In this document: piece after piece, positions 27,704 to 35,995 of the stretch
Numbering within the stretch: the first letter of the stretch is position 1
Layout of the letters: every line of letters begins with the position of its first letter
Assembly (NCBI GenBank): GCA_045531405.1
Contig: JAZSDX010000009.1
Span: forward strand, 1-64,000
DNA length: 64,000 nt
Origin: RGIG4079 sp045531405
GTDB lineage: Bacteria > Bacteroidota > Bacteroidia > Bacteroidales > Muribaculaceae
Reading direction: 5' to 3'
Notes under the pieces: model-generated
The model's input: only the letters and a program-made list of their open reading frames with translations
Told to the model about the DNA's origin: nothing
Databases searched by the model: none
Position numbers and translations under genes: made by a program

Positions 27704-28969
27704 TTAATGTGCAGTTGATTCATCAAAACCTTCTTCGGCAATAAGATATAAACCTATTCCATTATTACATTTATAAGTTAAAAGATATACCCCTTCTTTC
27801 CCATTTTCATCTATTACTTTGTAGGTGTCGATATTGTGGATACGAGTACCACCATCTGATACTTCACCAAGACCGGTTTCGGGAATGCTCCAAAGTTTAC
27901 GCATACCTTCGAATGTGCCACCATTACCAAGCTCACAAATATTTACGCGACAACCTGGAGATACGTTATATTGAGCTTCAACATACGCCAAGTAATATTT
28001 GCCATTTAGAGAAAATTCTTCAACACCATTTGCTCCTACCTGAGGAGCCAAATCAGTAGCAGAAGCAAAGCTTTCTACCATTCTGAGAGAAGTTTGGTAA
28101 AGTGAAGGACAAGTATTGAAACCGTCAACAAAGAACATAGAACCTACGTGACCATCTTCAGCAACGATTCTTACAGTGGCATTATAATTACCCCATGAAG
28201 CTTGGTCGGCAGGATAAGATTCAGAGGCTTCGCTTGAGATAGTTTCCCATGTAGAATTGGCTACCCATATAGTAGCCCCTTGAGCAAGTTCCCAACGATA
28301 GAGACAAAGCTTTTCACCGGCAATAGTTGAACCTACAGCAGCCATACAAACAGCGTTAGAAGTTTCACCAGTGATGTCACCAACTACGTCCCAATAGTAA
28401 ACACGACCGGCTGCATCGGCTTCTTCATCAGGAAGTTTCCATTCACCAACAAGTTTACAAGCACCTGTTTCAAAATCTTCTACAACGTAAATTTGAGCTG
28501 GTTTAGCACAAACGTCGCTATACATACCACAAATCCAAACATTACCTGCATCGTCGATACCTACTTGGTTAGCACAAAGAAGACCAGAAATAGGTTCTCC
28601 GTTGCAAGTCAAAGCAAGTTCTTGTTCGTAAGCACCTGTTTTTAGGTCGAAGATTACAAGATGTGCGTAGTCATTTGAAATTGCAGCATCACCTTCGCCT
28701 GTTGTGATTGTTTTAGAATAACCAAGATAGATTTTACTACGTATAGGATCGATAACAGCAGTACGAGCTTTAGTCGCATAATCTTTCACAAATTGAAGGT
28801 CCAAGAACGTTTCAGGAGTGTGGATGCGGTCAATAATCCACTTGCTTTTACAAGTAATGCCTGTAAGATTGTCAGTTTGATATATATGCCCGTCAGTAAT
28901 TAAGTTTGTCGGAATTTCAGTTGTGTCAGTTGGCTCGTTTGGATTTTCAGGAGGAGTATTTCCACGCAA
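27704..28969 (-). CDS. Exported VWA/beta-propeller-like protein, 3' part of a frameshifted gene
   Basis: 421 residues if started at the TTG at 28969, but the frame is open further upstream to 29116 without an ATG. That upstream stretch reads KSAVVVFAIDCSSSLSSDF, a von Willebrand A strand with a DxSxS metal site. The body has repeated strands such as ARTAVIDPIRSKIYLGYSKT, GISGL-like LICANQVGIDDAGNVWICGM and NATVRIVAEDGHVGSMFFVD, which look like propeller blades. I know this type only as uncharacterised Bacteroidetes exported protein. It almost certainly belongs to the preceding gene (29073-29978), separated by a one-base shift in a GGGAAAAA run. Confidence 0.6.
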   Translation of the reverse strand: MRGNTPPENPNEPTDTTEIPTNLITDGHIYQTDNLTGITCKSKWIIDRIHTPETFLDLQFVKDYATKARTAVIDPIRSKIYLGYSKTITTGEGDAAISNDYAHLVIFDLKTGAYEQELALTCNGEPISGLLCANQVGIDDAGNVWICGMYSDVCAKPAQIYVVEDFETGACKLVGEWKLPDEEADAAGRVYYWDVVGDITGETSNAVCMAAVGSTIAGEKLCLYRWELAQGATIWVANSTWETISSEASESYPADQASWGNYNATVRIVAEDGHVGSMFFVDGFNTCPSLYQTSLRMVESFASATDLAPQVGANGVEEFSLNGKYYLAYVEAQYNVSPGCRVNICELGNGGTFEGMRKLWSIPETGLGEVSDGGTRIHNIDTYKVIDENGKEGVYLLTYKCNNGIGLYLIAEEGFDESTAH

Positions 28970-29072
28970 GTCTATTGGTGAGAATTCTTCATCATTGCCA
29001 TAGCTTGCTAATGTGTTAATGAAATTATTTGCATAAGTCTTTATCTTAGAGAAATCAGAAGATAAAGAGCTA

Positions 29073-29978
29073 CTACAATCTATTGCAAAAACTACAACTG
29101 CACTTTTTCCCTTCTATATACATTTTAGATGAAGAAGCATTGTTTACATTATCTAATGTTATTCTTATAATTGTACCGTTGCTTTTGCCATTGATAATAA
29201 CGCTTACATTATTGTAGTGGTTTTCTTTATTGATTTGGTCACTAATTTCTTTTAAGCAATTTTCAACATCACTTATGTTTTTTACCGTTTTGGCATTTTC
29301 ATCTTTACTTGCCAAGAGTTTTAAATTTTTATCAAATTGAGATAGATCTACGACATATCCACCATTAAAGCCTATTGTATAAGCATTTATATTTAGGTTG
29401 TTTACTTTTGTCGATTTGATTTGAGAATTTAGAGTTTGTAAATATTCATCATTAGTAGTGTATCCATTATTTGTCATAAATAAAGACCCATCATCTAATC
29501 CATCTGTAAATGTAACAAGAGATATAGATGTTAAATCATCGGGATATTTTGTGTCCTTTAGCAGATTTATTGCATTTTCAACTGCATAATACAAATGAGT
29601 TGAGCCCTTCATTGATTGATTATTAACAAATGTTTGGTATGAACTTTTTGTTGATGTTGTTAAGTCTCCAATTTCTTTTATATTGAGCCCATCGCTAAAA
29701 GCAATAATGCCTAAGTAAACGCCACTTTTGATAGGTACTCTACCTAACTTAAAGTTATCTATACGTCCTAAATTATCAACTCTATGTTTTGTGCCATTAT
29801 TATATAAATCCATATAATAGGTTGATCCTGATGTGTCAAACAACATAGAGTCAATTGATTCGGTAACGTATGATTTAATTCGAGAATTATTTTTGTATAA
29901 ATGAAGATATTGTGAGTTAGCAGAAGTTATTGTAAAAATACCTAAAATTATTGCTAATATTTTTTTTATTGTTTTCAT
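29073..29978 (-). CDS. Exported VWA-domain protein, 5' part of a frameshifted gene
   Basis: 301 residues as read. Signal peptide MKTIKKILAIILGIFTITSA; then strands SGVYLGIIAFSDGL, GSTHLYYAVENAINLL and SLVTFTDGLDDGS that look like part of a von Willebrand A domain. The final ~14 residues (CSCSFCNRL) are out of frame with the next open frame, which starts right at the same place with KSAVVVFAIDCSSS. Removing one base from the GGGAAAAA run at 29104-29111 joins both into one ~750-residue protein ending at 27704. So this is a frameshifted gene or an assembly error. It lies 11 bases after the small secreted protein gene and is probably in its operon. Confidence 0.65.
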   Translation of the reverse strand: MKTIKKILAIILGIFTITSANSQYLHLYKNNSRIKSYVTESIDSMLFDTSGSTYYMDLYNNGTKHRVDNLGRIDNFKLGRVPIKSGVYLGIIAFSDGLNIKEIGDLTTSTKSSYQTFVNNQSMKGSTHLYYAVENAINLLKDTKYPDDLTSISLVTFTDGLDDGSLFMTNNGYTTNDEYLQTLNSQIKSTKVNNLNINAYTIGFNGGYVVDLSQFDKNLKLLASKDENAKTVKNISDVENCLKEISDQINKENHYNNVSVIINGKSNGTIIRITLDNVNNASSSKMYIEGKKCSCSFCNRL

Positions 29979-29989
29979 ATTGAGATAAA

Positions 29990-30481
29990 TTAGTATTTAA
30001 TTATTTTTTGTGTGTTTGAATTTATTGCAGTTAATGCTTTTATAATATACAATCCAGATGCGTAATTTGTCATGGATATATGAGCTTCATTAGCGTATGG
30101 GGCTGTTAATTCAATAATTTTGCCATTGGCATTGCATACTATTATCATTGAAATTTCTTTTGTCGATGTAATTTTGATATCCTGATTGATTTGGTCGTAT
30201 ATTATTGATAAATCATTGCAGTTTGTTAATACCTTCTCAACTCCTGTAGGGTCAATGTCGAATGTCGCATCCTCTAGATTAGAGTAATTGTCAACATTGT
30301 TGTTGTCCTTTTGATGAATTTCAAGGGAATTAAGTGTCTGCTGGTTGAATGTAATTTTACGAATATTGTTGATTGAATAAGGCTTTTTTTGTCCGTTTGA
30401 ATGAACAATTAAATACTTTGGAGTTTCAGCTATTGCAATTGATGATAATAGCAATAGAATCGGGGTAATAATTTTTCGCAT
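29990..30481 (-). CDS. Small secreted protein with T9SS-type C-terminal domain
   Basis: 163 residues: signal peptide MRKIITPILLLLSSIAIAE, a middle region with the SINNIRKITFN motif common at the start of Bacteroidetes exported proteins, and a C-terminal ~75-residue beta domain (ISMIIVCNANGKIIELTAPY ... SGLYIIKALT) typical of T9SS type A sorting signals. There is little else between them, so it may be an adaptor or a remnant. No enzymatic motif seen. It is the first gene behind leader RNA copy 2 and precedes the frameshifted VWA gene by 11 bases. Confidence 0.75.
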   Translation of the reverse strand: MRKIITPILLLLSSIAIAETPKYLIVHSNGQKKPYSINNIRKITFNQQTLNSLEIHQKDNNNVDNYSNLEDATFDIDPTGVEKVLTNCNDLSIIYDQINQDIKITSTKEISMIIVCNANGKIIELTAPYANEAHISMTNYASGLYIIKALTAINSNTQKIIKY

Positions 30482-30540
30482 AAGCTTAATGTTTTGTGTG
30501 CCTCCTGTGTCCCCGAATTTGGCTGGTTAATATATATTTA

Positions 30541-30803
30541 TGGGTATTATATGCGAAAGGCGTAGGACATTGCCGGTTTATCTATTCGTAGGCATCGCCA
30601 AACGCCCTCTCTGAAATAAACAGCCCACCCACGCCAATTATATATCATCACCCGCTTGTGTGGGTGGGATATACAACAAGCAAAGGCGTTTTGACCACTT
30701 ATCCTTCAGAGAAAATTTTGGCGAATTTTACGAATAAGGATAAAGCGAAACGCTTTTACTAATATGTCTCCTATGGGGAGGGCAACACTTTGCTACCCAT
30801 AAG
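30541..30803 (-). ncRNA. Structured leader RNA, copy 2 (candidate cis-regulatory RNA)
   Basis: Coordinates are plus strand; transcription is leftward. Hairpin near 30775-30800 (GCAA-AGTG-TTGC inside GGG/CCC). Module 1: outer stem GCGTTT/AAACGC (30748-30753/30686-30691), inner stem TTATCCTT/AAGGATAA (30736-30743/30699-30706), apical stem AAAATT/AATTTT with loop CGCCAA (30718-30723). Module 2: GTTTAT/ATAAAC (30616-30621/30576-30581) and a GGC/GCC stem whose loop holds TTTGGCG (30596-30602), complementary to the module 1 loop. Helix GGCGTGGG/CCTACGCC (30628-30635/30559-30566) encloses module 2. An alternative helix CCCACCCAC/GTGGGTGGG (30660-30668/30624-30632) uses the same strand. It has a perfect promoter and ends ~60 bases before the small secreted protein gene. 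Confidence 0.7.
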
Positions 30804-30810
30804 ATTGATG

Positions 30811-30841
30811 CAAAATTACGAATTAATGAGGAAAGAACAAA
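30811..30841 (-). promoter_or_regulatory. Promoter of leader RNA copy 2
   Basis: On the minus strand TTTG (30838-30841), 19-base spacer, TAATTTTG (30811-30818): exact Bacteroidetes consensus. Start expected near 30803. Confidence 0.8.
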
Positions 30842-30992
30842 AAAAAAGTAAAAATAATTTAGAGTTGCATAATAAGGTATATTAGTGTCAATCTGAGGTA
30901 ATTAATAACATTATGAGATTAAGCTGAAATAAGTGTGATTTTGTAAAATCGTGTGTTGCAAAATTGTAGAGCTGTGAGTAATGTGTTGATAC

Positions 30993-31024
30993 AAAAAAAG
31001 CCTGTCGCATTCTGTGACAGACTT
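30993..31024 (-). terminator. Terminator after the thioredoxin-fold gene
   Basis: On the minus strand AAGTCTGTCACA - GAA - TGCGACAGGCTT followed by a run of T. Stem of about 10 pairs with one mismatch, 12 bases past the stop. Confidence 0.8.
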
Positions 31025-31035
31025 ACAACGTTTCA

Positions 31036-31530
31036 TTAAAGACTTAAAATCTTTGTCAATGTTTCGGTTGATGGGTTTGTTGCAATAATACGACCAATAG
31101 GGTCAATTAACAGCGTGTTATACCCATCTTCAAGGTGAAAGATCTCTTGAATCTTTTTTGCAACATCACCTTGAACATTAAATTGTGTTTTTGAATTAAG
31201 ATTGTCTCTACGCACTATCTCACGAAAAAGGCGTTCACTACGGTCAAAATTAACCGACAAGAAACAAAATCGTTCTTCAGCTTCGGCATTTTTTGCAAAT
31301 GCACTATATTCATTACATGCTACCCTTGAAATTGCATCGGTTGATGCCCAAAATGAAAGCAACACATATTTTCCTTTCAGCTCATTAAGATTAATTTGGG
31401 TGTTATTTCCGATTAAGGTTAGAGAAGGAATTTTATATCCCTCTTTAGCATCAACAACCTTACCGGTATAAGCTGAAATGGAGACTAAAAGAACGGCAAA
31501 GAACACAATAATTCTAATTGTTTTCTTCAT
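31036..31530 (-). CDS. Exported thioredoxin-fold (TlpA/AhpC-TSA-like) protein lacking the CXXC motif
   Basis: 164 residues from the ATG at 31530 (the ATG at 31536 is equally possible). Signal peptide MKKTIRIIVFFAVLLVSISA, then PSLTLIGNNTQINLNELKGK and YVLLSFWAS, the standard entry into a TlpA-like fold. Where a CPPC-type active site should follow FWAS, the sequence is TDAISRVACNEY, so both redox cysteines are replaced; one Cys remains five residues further on. The rest (FCFLSVNFDRSERLFREIVR; YNTLLIDPIGRIIATNP) keeps the fold including the cis-Pro region. A classic disulfide reductase role is therefore unlikely. It is monocistronic with a structured leader and perfect promoter. Confidence 0.82.
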   Translation of the reverse strand: MKKTIRIIVFFAVLLVSISAYTGKVVDAKEGYKIPSLTLIGNNTQINLNELKGKYVLLSFWASTDAISRVACNEYSAFAKNAEAEERFCFLSVNFDRSERLFREIVRRDNLNSKTQFNVQGDVAKKIQEIFHLEDGYNTLLIDPIGRIIATNPSTETLTKILSL

Positions 31531-31536
31531 TAACAT

Positions 31537-31650
31537 TCTATTTAATTTCTTACTAAGAACTCAGGTCAAATTATCATCAAGTCAACACAGAATTCTTGCC
31601 GATTTTCGGCGAAAAGAGCCATCGCTATGGCATCTTAGTTTTGGAAAACT
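31537..31650 (-). promoter_or_regulatory. Structured 5' leader of the thioredoxin-fold gene
   Basis: Between the promoter and the gene, ~115 bases form several hairpins: AGTTTT/AAAACT (31637-31650), GCCAT-CGCT-ATGGC (31618-31631), GCCGA-TTT-TCGGC (31598-31610), and a closing helix ACTAAGA/TCTTAGT (31552-31558/31633-31639). The closing helix and the first hairpin overlap, so they exclude each other in part. No known riboswitch consensus recognised. Confidence 0.45.
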
Positions 31651-31654
31651 GGTG

Positions 31655-31686
31655 CAAAATTAGTGATTTATTTCCAATTATGCAAA
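31655..31686 (-). promoter_or_regulatory. Promoter of the thioredoxin-fold gene
   Basis: On the minus strand TTTG (31683-31686), 20-base spacer, TAATTTTG (31655-31662), an exact consensus; start expected near 31648. Confidence 0.8.
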
Positions 31687-31775
31687 TCTCACACTTTGTA
31701 AGTGTCAAATATAGTGGAAGATAGAGATTTTTGGAAAGATTTTAATGTCTATTATAAGACTTATGATACATAATT

Positions 31776-32738
31776 TTATATAGAATCAGAGTCATTAAAT
31801 TCTATATGGATGGTTGAGTCGGAACTTAATTTATTAATTGAATCAAGAGCTTTAATTGAATCTAATCGATGAGCTTCTTTTAACGCTTCGGCTTTCTCTA
31901 TTGAGTCTTTTCGAGCTTTTTCTTTGAAATATTCTTCTTTGAAATCAAGGAATTCAACAGGGTCTTCAATTACAGTATCGGGGAGAATAATTGCTGGCAT
32001 ATCAATTCCGGCTTTTTCATTTTCGTTTACATCGCGTTTCCCGGGGTTTACGATTATTGGCATACCCTTTTTTGCATATTTATATAGGTATAGGATTTGT
32101 TCGTTTTGAATGCGAATACAGCCATGGCTACATCTGCGACCAATCGAGTAACGTGCATTAGTGCCGTGTATTCCAATTTGAGTTGTTACACGAATGAATC
32201 GAGGTCCAAATTGTCCTTTAATTGGAGATGTATAACCATTATCATCGGTGAAAAGCCAATCAGTACTATCAAATCTTCCACCACAAAGAAAATAGCCTTC
32301 AGGAGTACGACTATCTGCTTTCTTTTGCTTGTGTCCATAGTTTTTCCCACATGCCATTTTGAAGTTTAACACACGATTGCCAAATTTATCATACAATATA
32401 ACCATCATTGTGTTTTTATCTACAATGATGAAATGGTCGTATTTGTTATTTATAAGACGTTGTGCGTATGGTAGATGTTGGTCAATAAGCGATGGTATAA
32501 TGCCTGTTGAGTATTCATTCCAAAAATCTGAGCTTTGGATAAATTCAATGGCTTCTTCTTTTGAACAATTTTGGGATAATGAATCTATTGTTTCTTCAAT
32601 TATTTCTTCGATGGATAATGTTGTATCAATTGAATTATGATTAAGAGTATTTGTTTTTATTGATTTATTATCGTTGCCACATGAAGTTATTGAAATAGAT
32701 ATGACAATAATAAGTATAATTTTTGATATCCTTTTCAT
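31776..32738 (-). CDS. L,D-transpeptidase (YkuD domain) lipoprotein, paralogue
   Basis: 320 residues. Signal peptide with lipobox SISITSC (Cys20). The YkuD core GQFGPRFIRVTTQIGIHGTN and SHGCIRIQNEQIL (Cys near 207) is nearly the same as in the 7201-8187 gene, including ADSRTPEGYF and FDSTDWLFTDDNG before it. Both end in low-complexity acidic tails rich in DSI. The two are clear paralogues in the same orientation relative to their signals but 24 kb apart. Role as for the family: 3-3 cross-linking or anchoring of outer-membrane proteins to peptidoglycan. The GTNARYSIGRR variation near the active site may mean a different acceptor. Confidence 0.88.
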   Translation of the reverse strand: MKRISKIILIIVISISITSCGNDNKSIKTNTLNHNSIDTTLSIEEIIEETIDSLSQNCSKEEAIEFIQSSDFWNEYSTGIIPSLIDQHLPYAQRLINNKYDHFIIVDKNTMMVILYDKFGNRVLNFKMACGKNYGHKQKKADSRTPEGYFLCGGRFDSTDWLFTDDNGYTSPIKGQFGPRFIRVTTQIGIHGTNARYSIGRRCSHGCIRIQNEQILYLYKYAKKGMPIIVNPGKRDVNENEKAGIDMPAIILPDTVIEDPVEFLDFKEEYFKEKARKDSIEKAEALKEAHRLDSIKALDSINKLSSDSTIHIEFNDSDSI

Positions 32739-32783
32739 TCTGTTTGGTTATGATGTTATAGAGTGATGTATTAATTTATAAAT

Positions 32784-33860
32784 TTAGACCGAAGCTCTTC
32801 GATAAAGGAATATGGCTATAATTGAGTATATGATATTTGGAATCCACATAGCAACCATAGGAGACGTTAATCCTGAAACAGCAAAGGATGAAGTTACAGT
32901 CATAAAAAGAATGTAACTAAAACTTAATACAAGTCCAATGCCGATATTTAGTCCCATACCACCTTTTACTTTTTTAGACGATAATGCCATGCCAATTATT
33001 GTCAAGATAAAAGCTGCGGCACACATGGCATATCGTTTTTCATTTTCAATTTCAAATGATTTTATATTTGCCACACCTCTTTCTTTTTGACGATTTATAT
33101 ATTCACGAAGTTGTGGTGAGGTCATTTTTTCGTGGTCATTTTTTGCGATTAGGAAGTCGCGAGGTTCAAACGGAATTATTGTATCAAGGCGTTTCCCCGT
33201 TTTAATATATTCTCGTTTGTCTTTGAAATCACGAATCTCATATTCTCTAACTTGCCATTGGTATGCAGTATCCCATTTGATAATCTGTGCGGTGAGACGT
33301 GATTTTAATTTTTTGTCTTCAAATGATTCAAGTGAGAATTTATACCCGGTTTTAGTAGTATTGTCATATCTACTCATATATGCAATTTCTCCCGGAGCTA
33401 CTTGAAGCATTATGTTGTTGCCATATTCAACACGTTTGTTTTTTACGTATGTATTGGTAAATTCAATCCGTTCAATATTTGCCGGAGGAATAATATAAGC
33501 ACTTAAAACGTAAGAACTAATTGCTATTACTGCTGCCGAAATCATGTAGGGTAACAATAAACGTTTGAAACTTACACCAGCCGACAACATTGCTATAATT
33601 TCGGAATTGTCAGCAAGCTTTGATGTGAAAAATATTACGGCAATAAATGTAAATAGTGGACTGAATTGGTTTGCAAAATATGGAAGAAAGTTTAAGAAAT
33701 AGTCAAAAATAGTAGCATCTAATGGAGCTTTTAGGAATGCGTCAAGCTTTTCATTGATGTCAAACATTATAGTTATTGCCAATATGAGAATAATGGCAAA
33801 TATATAAGTTCCAAGAAATTTTTTTATAATATATCGATCAATTCTATTGAAAACTTTCAT
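32784..33860 (-). CDS. lptG: LptF/LptG family permease (YjgP/YjgQ)
   Basis: 358 residues with six membrane spans: three N-terminal (IDRYIIKKFLGTYIFAIILI ... SPLFTFIAVIFFTSKLADNS), a periplasmic beta-jellyroll at ~130-255, and three C-terminal spans. RYIIKKFLGT is the family opening. Role: inner-membrane part of the Lpt bridge that extracts lipopolysaccharide. LptF and LptG cannot be told apart with certainty here. It starts 17 bases after the tgt stop, a pairing common in Bacteroidetes. Confidence 0.88.
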   Translation of the reverse strand: MKVFNRIDRYIIKKFLGTYIFAIILILAITIMFDINEKLDAFLKAPLDATIFDYFLNFLPYFANQFSPLFTFIAVIFFTSKLADNSEIIAMLSAGVSFKRLLLPYMISAAVIAISSYVLSAYIIPPANIERIEFTNTYVKNKRVEYGNNIMLQVAPGEIAYMSRYDNTTKTGYKFSLESFEDKKLKSRLTAQIIKWDTAYQWQVREYEIRDFKDKREYIKTGKRLDTIIPFEPRDFLIAKNDHEKMTSPQLREYINRQKERGVANIKSFEIENEKRYAMCAAAFILTIIGMALSSKKVKGGMGLNIGIGLVLSFSYILFMTVTSSFAVSGLTSPMVAMWIPNIIYSIIAIFLYRRASV

Positions 33861-33877
33861 CTGAATTTTGAAGGAAT

Positions 33878-35008
33878 TTATAAACGACGGGTTACACGTT
33901 CAACCATCTCAGTTTTCCATAATTTGAAATCTCCCATAATGATATGCTTGCGAGCTTCTTGTACTAACCAAAGGTAAAAAGCAAGATTGTGTATTGATGC
34001 TATTTGCATAGCTAATATTTCTTGACTAATAAATAGGTGTCGCAAGTATGCTTTGCTATACATTCGATCTACATAACTAGGTCCATCTTCTTCAATTGGC
34101 GTAAAGTCGTTTGCCCATTTTTTATTTCGCATGTTCATAATGCCGTTGGCTGTGAATAGCATGCCGTTTCGACCATTGCGAGTGGGCATAACACAGTCCA
34201 TCATATCAACACCACGATCAATTGCTTCAAGAATATTGGCAGGGGTTCCTACTCCCATAAGATAGCGAGGTTTATCTTTTGGAAGAACTTCGTTAACGAC
34301 TTCTATCATATCATACATCACTTCTGCCGGTTCCCCTACGGCAAGACCACCAATAGCATTCCCATCAGCTCCTAATTCAGCAACCGTATGTGCCGATTGG
34401 CGACGAAGATCGGGATATGTGCAACCTTGAACAATAGGAAAATATGCTTGTGAATAACCATATTTTCCGTCGGTTTCTTTATAATGTTTCCATCCACGCA
34501 TTAGCCAACGAGTAGTTAACCCCAATGATTTTTTCGCATAATCATAATCGGCAGTGCCAGGGGGGCATTCATCAAGTTGCATCATGATATCGGCACCAAT
34601 AGAGCGTTGTATATCTACAATGTTTTCTGGTGTGAATAAATGTTTGCTACCATCGATGTGGCTACGAAAATAGGCACCTTCTTCTTTTAGTTTGCGATTA
34701 GAGGAAAGTGAAAATACTTGAAATCCACCGCTATCGGTTAGAATTGGCCGATCCCAACCATTGAATTTATGTAAACCACCTGCTTGTTCGAGAATTTCAA
34801 TACCAGGGCGAAGATATAAATGATATGTGTTTCCCAATATGATTTGAGCTTTCACATCTTCTTTCATTTCATGCATGTGAACTGCTTTTATCGCACCGAG
34901 TGTCCCCACCGGCATAAATATAGGTGTCTCAATCTTGCCGTGGTCGGTTGTTATAATCCCCGCACGAGCTTCACTGTTATTTGCTGTAGCTTGTAGTAAA
35001 AAATCCAT
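33878..35008 (-). CDS. tgt: Queuine tRNA-ribosyltransferase
   Basis: 376 residues. Active-site motifs DSGGFQVFSL near residue 93 and GGLAVGEP near 222 with the nucleophile Asp in MDCVMPTRNGRNG near 270. The three Zn-binding cysteines (CXCXXC) that follow in E. coli Tgt are absent: no Cys occurs in the last ~105 residues, although the His in LRHL and IASIHNLAFYL remain. Role: exchange of guanine-34 for preQ1 or queuine in GUN tRNAs. It works with the transporter and radical SAM enzyme at 5767-7124. First gene of a unit with the LptG-like permease. Confidence 0.96.
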   Translation of the reverse strand: MDFLLQATANNSEARAGIITTDHGKIETPIFMPVGTLGAIKAVHMHEMKEDVKAQIILGNTYHLYLRPGIEILEQAGGLHKFNGWDRPILTDSGGFQVFSLSSNRKLKEEGAYFRSHIDGSKHLFTPENIVDIQRSIGADIMMQLDECPPGTADYDYAKKSLGLTTRWLMRGWKHYKETDGKYGYSQAYFPIVQGCTYPDLRRQSAHTVAELGADGNAIGGLAVGEPAEVMYDMIEVVNEVLPKDKPRYLMGVGTPANILEAIDRGVDMMDCVMPTRNGRNGMLFTANGIMNMRNKKWANDFTPIEEDGPSYVDRMYSKAYLRHLFISQEILAMQIASIHNLAFYLWLVQEARKHIIMGDFKLWKTEMVERVTRRL

Positions 35009-35077
35009 ATCTTTGCAAAGTTACAGCAAAATATCCATATATTCCCCATTTTGATAGTTCATAAATGTATATTTGCG

Positions 35078-35953
35078 TTAAATTCGGTCTAGAACGGTTG
35101 CAATTAGATCGTTTATCGCAGTCTTATAATTGGGGGTAGCATCGTGATTCAAGCGATTTGCAATAATTGAACATACTGTCATAGCTTTATGCCCGAGCAT
35201 TTTTGCAAATCCCTGAAGTGGCGCGCTTTCCATTTCATAATTGGTGATTTTGCGACTATTATAACGAAAATTCTCAATTAACCCATTTAGTTTAGGGTGG
35301 GCCAATGGAAGACGTAATTCTCTGCCTTGAGGACCATAAAAACCAACAGCTGATATTGTGTTGCCTCTAACCATATCATTCCTCCCGATACGATTAACCA
35401 ATTCCTCATCGGCATCTACGACATAAGGCTTCGCCCATAGTGGATTCCAATTTACTGCATCACAAAACGCATGCTCAAATTCAAGATCGGCCACCTCATT
35501 TCGTCCGGCATAATAATTGAGTACTCCATCAAATCCTATTGATTTTTCTGCTATTACCGCAGTGCCAAGTTTTAATTCAGGTTGTAATGCCCCCGATGTG
35601 CCTATCCTCACCATGGTGAGTGTGCGATGAGTGTCTTTTACTTGGCGAGTCTCAAAGTCGATATTGGCTAATGCGTCAAGTTCGTTAACCACTATGTCAA
35701 TATTGTCGGGCCCAATTCCATGACTTAAAGCCATTATCGGTTTTCCATTATATTTGCCACCTATGGAGTGAAATTCTCGAGACGAAACTTCAAATGTTCT
35801 TGACTCAAAAAATGAAGCAATCATATCAACTCTCCCGGGATCTCCACACAAAATTATATTGTCACAAAGTTGTTCTGGTAGTATGTGAAGATGAAAAATA
35901 GTGCCATCTGGGTTTATAATCATCTCTGATTCGCGTATGATTTTTTTCTTCAT
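35078..35953 (-). CDS. Nucleoside phosphorylase (uridine phosphorylase-like)
   Basis: 291 residues. PNP_UDP_1 fold signatures: ILCGDPGRVDMIASFF near 31, MVRIGTSGALQPELKLGTAV near 110, and NYEMESAPLQGFAKMLG near 235 with the ribose-binding Met-Glu-Ser. Role: phosphorolysis of a nucleoside to base and ribose-1-phosphate. In Bacteroides relatives the type is annotated as uridine phosphorylase; the exact base is not certain. Gap to tgt is 69 bases, and it follows dprA in the same direction. Confidence 0.85.
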   Translation of the reverse strand: MKKKIIRESEMIINPDGTIFHLHILPEQLCDNIILCGDPGRVDMIASFFESRTFEVSSREFHSIGGKYNGKPIMALSHGIGPDNIDIVVNELDALANIDFETRQVKDTHRTLTMVRIGTSGALQPELKLGTAVIAEKSIGFDGVLNYYAGRNEVADLEFEHAFCDAVNWNPLWAKPYVVDADEELVNRIGRNDMVRGNTISAVGFYGPQGRELRLPLAHPKLNGLIENFRYNSRKITNYEMESAPLQGFAKMLGHKAMTVCSIIANRLNHDATPNYKTAINDLIATVLDRI

Positions 35954-35995
35954 GGTAGTATGTTTATTAATATCTAAAAAATGAGACTAAATGTT

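Noticed and set aside
29100..29116. Programmed -1 frameshifting at the A-run of the VWA gene
   Set aside because: A -1 slip leads to a stop after a few codons; the required shift is +1 (or loss of one base), so a simple slippery A AAA AAG event does not restore the frame.
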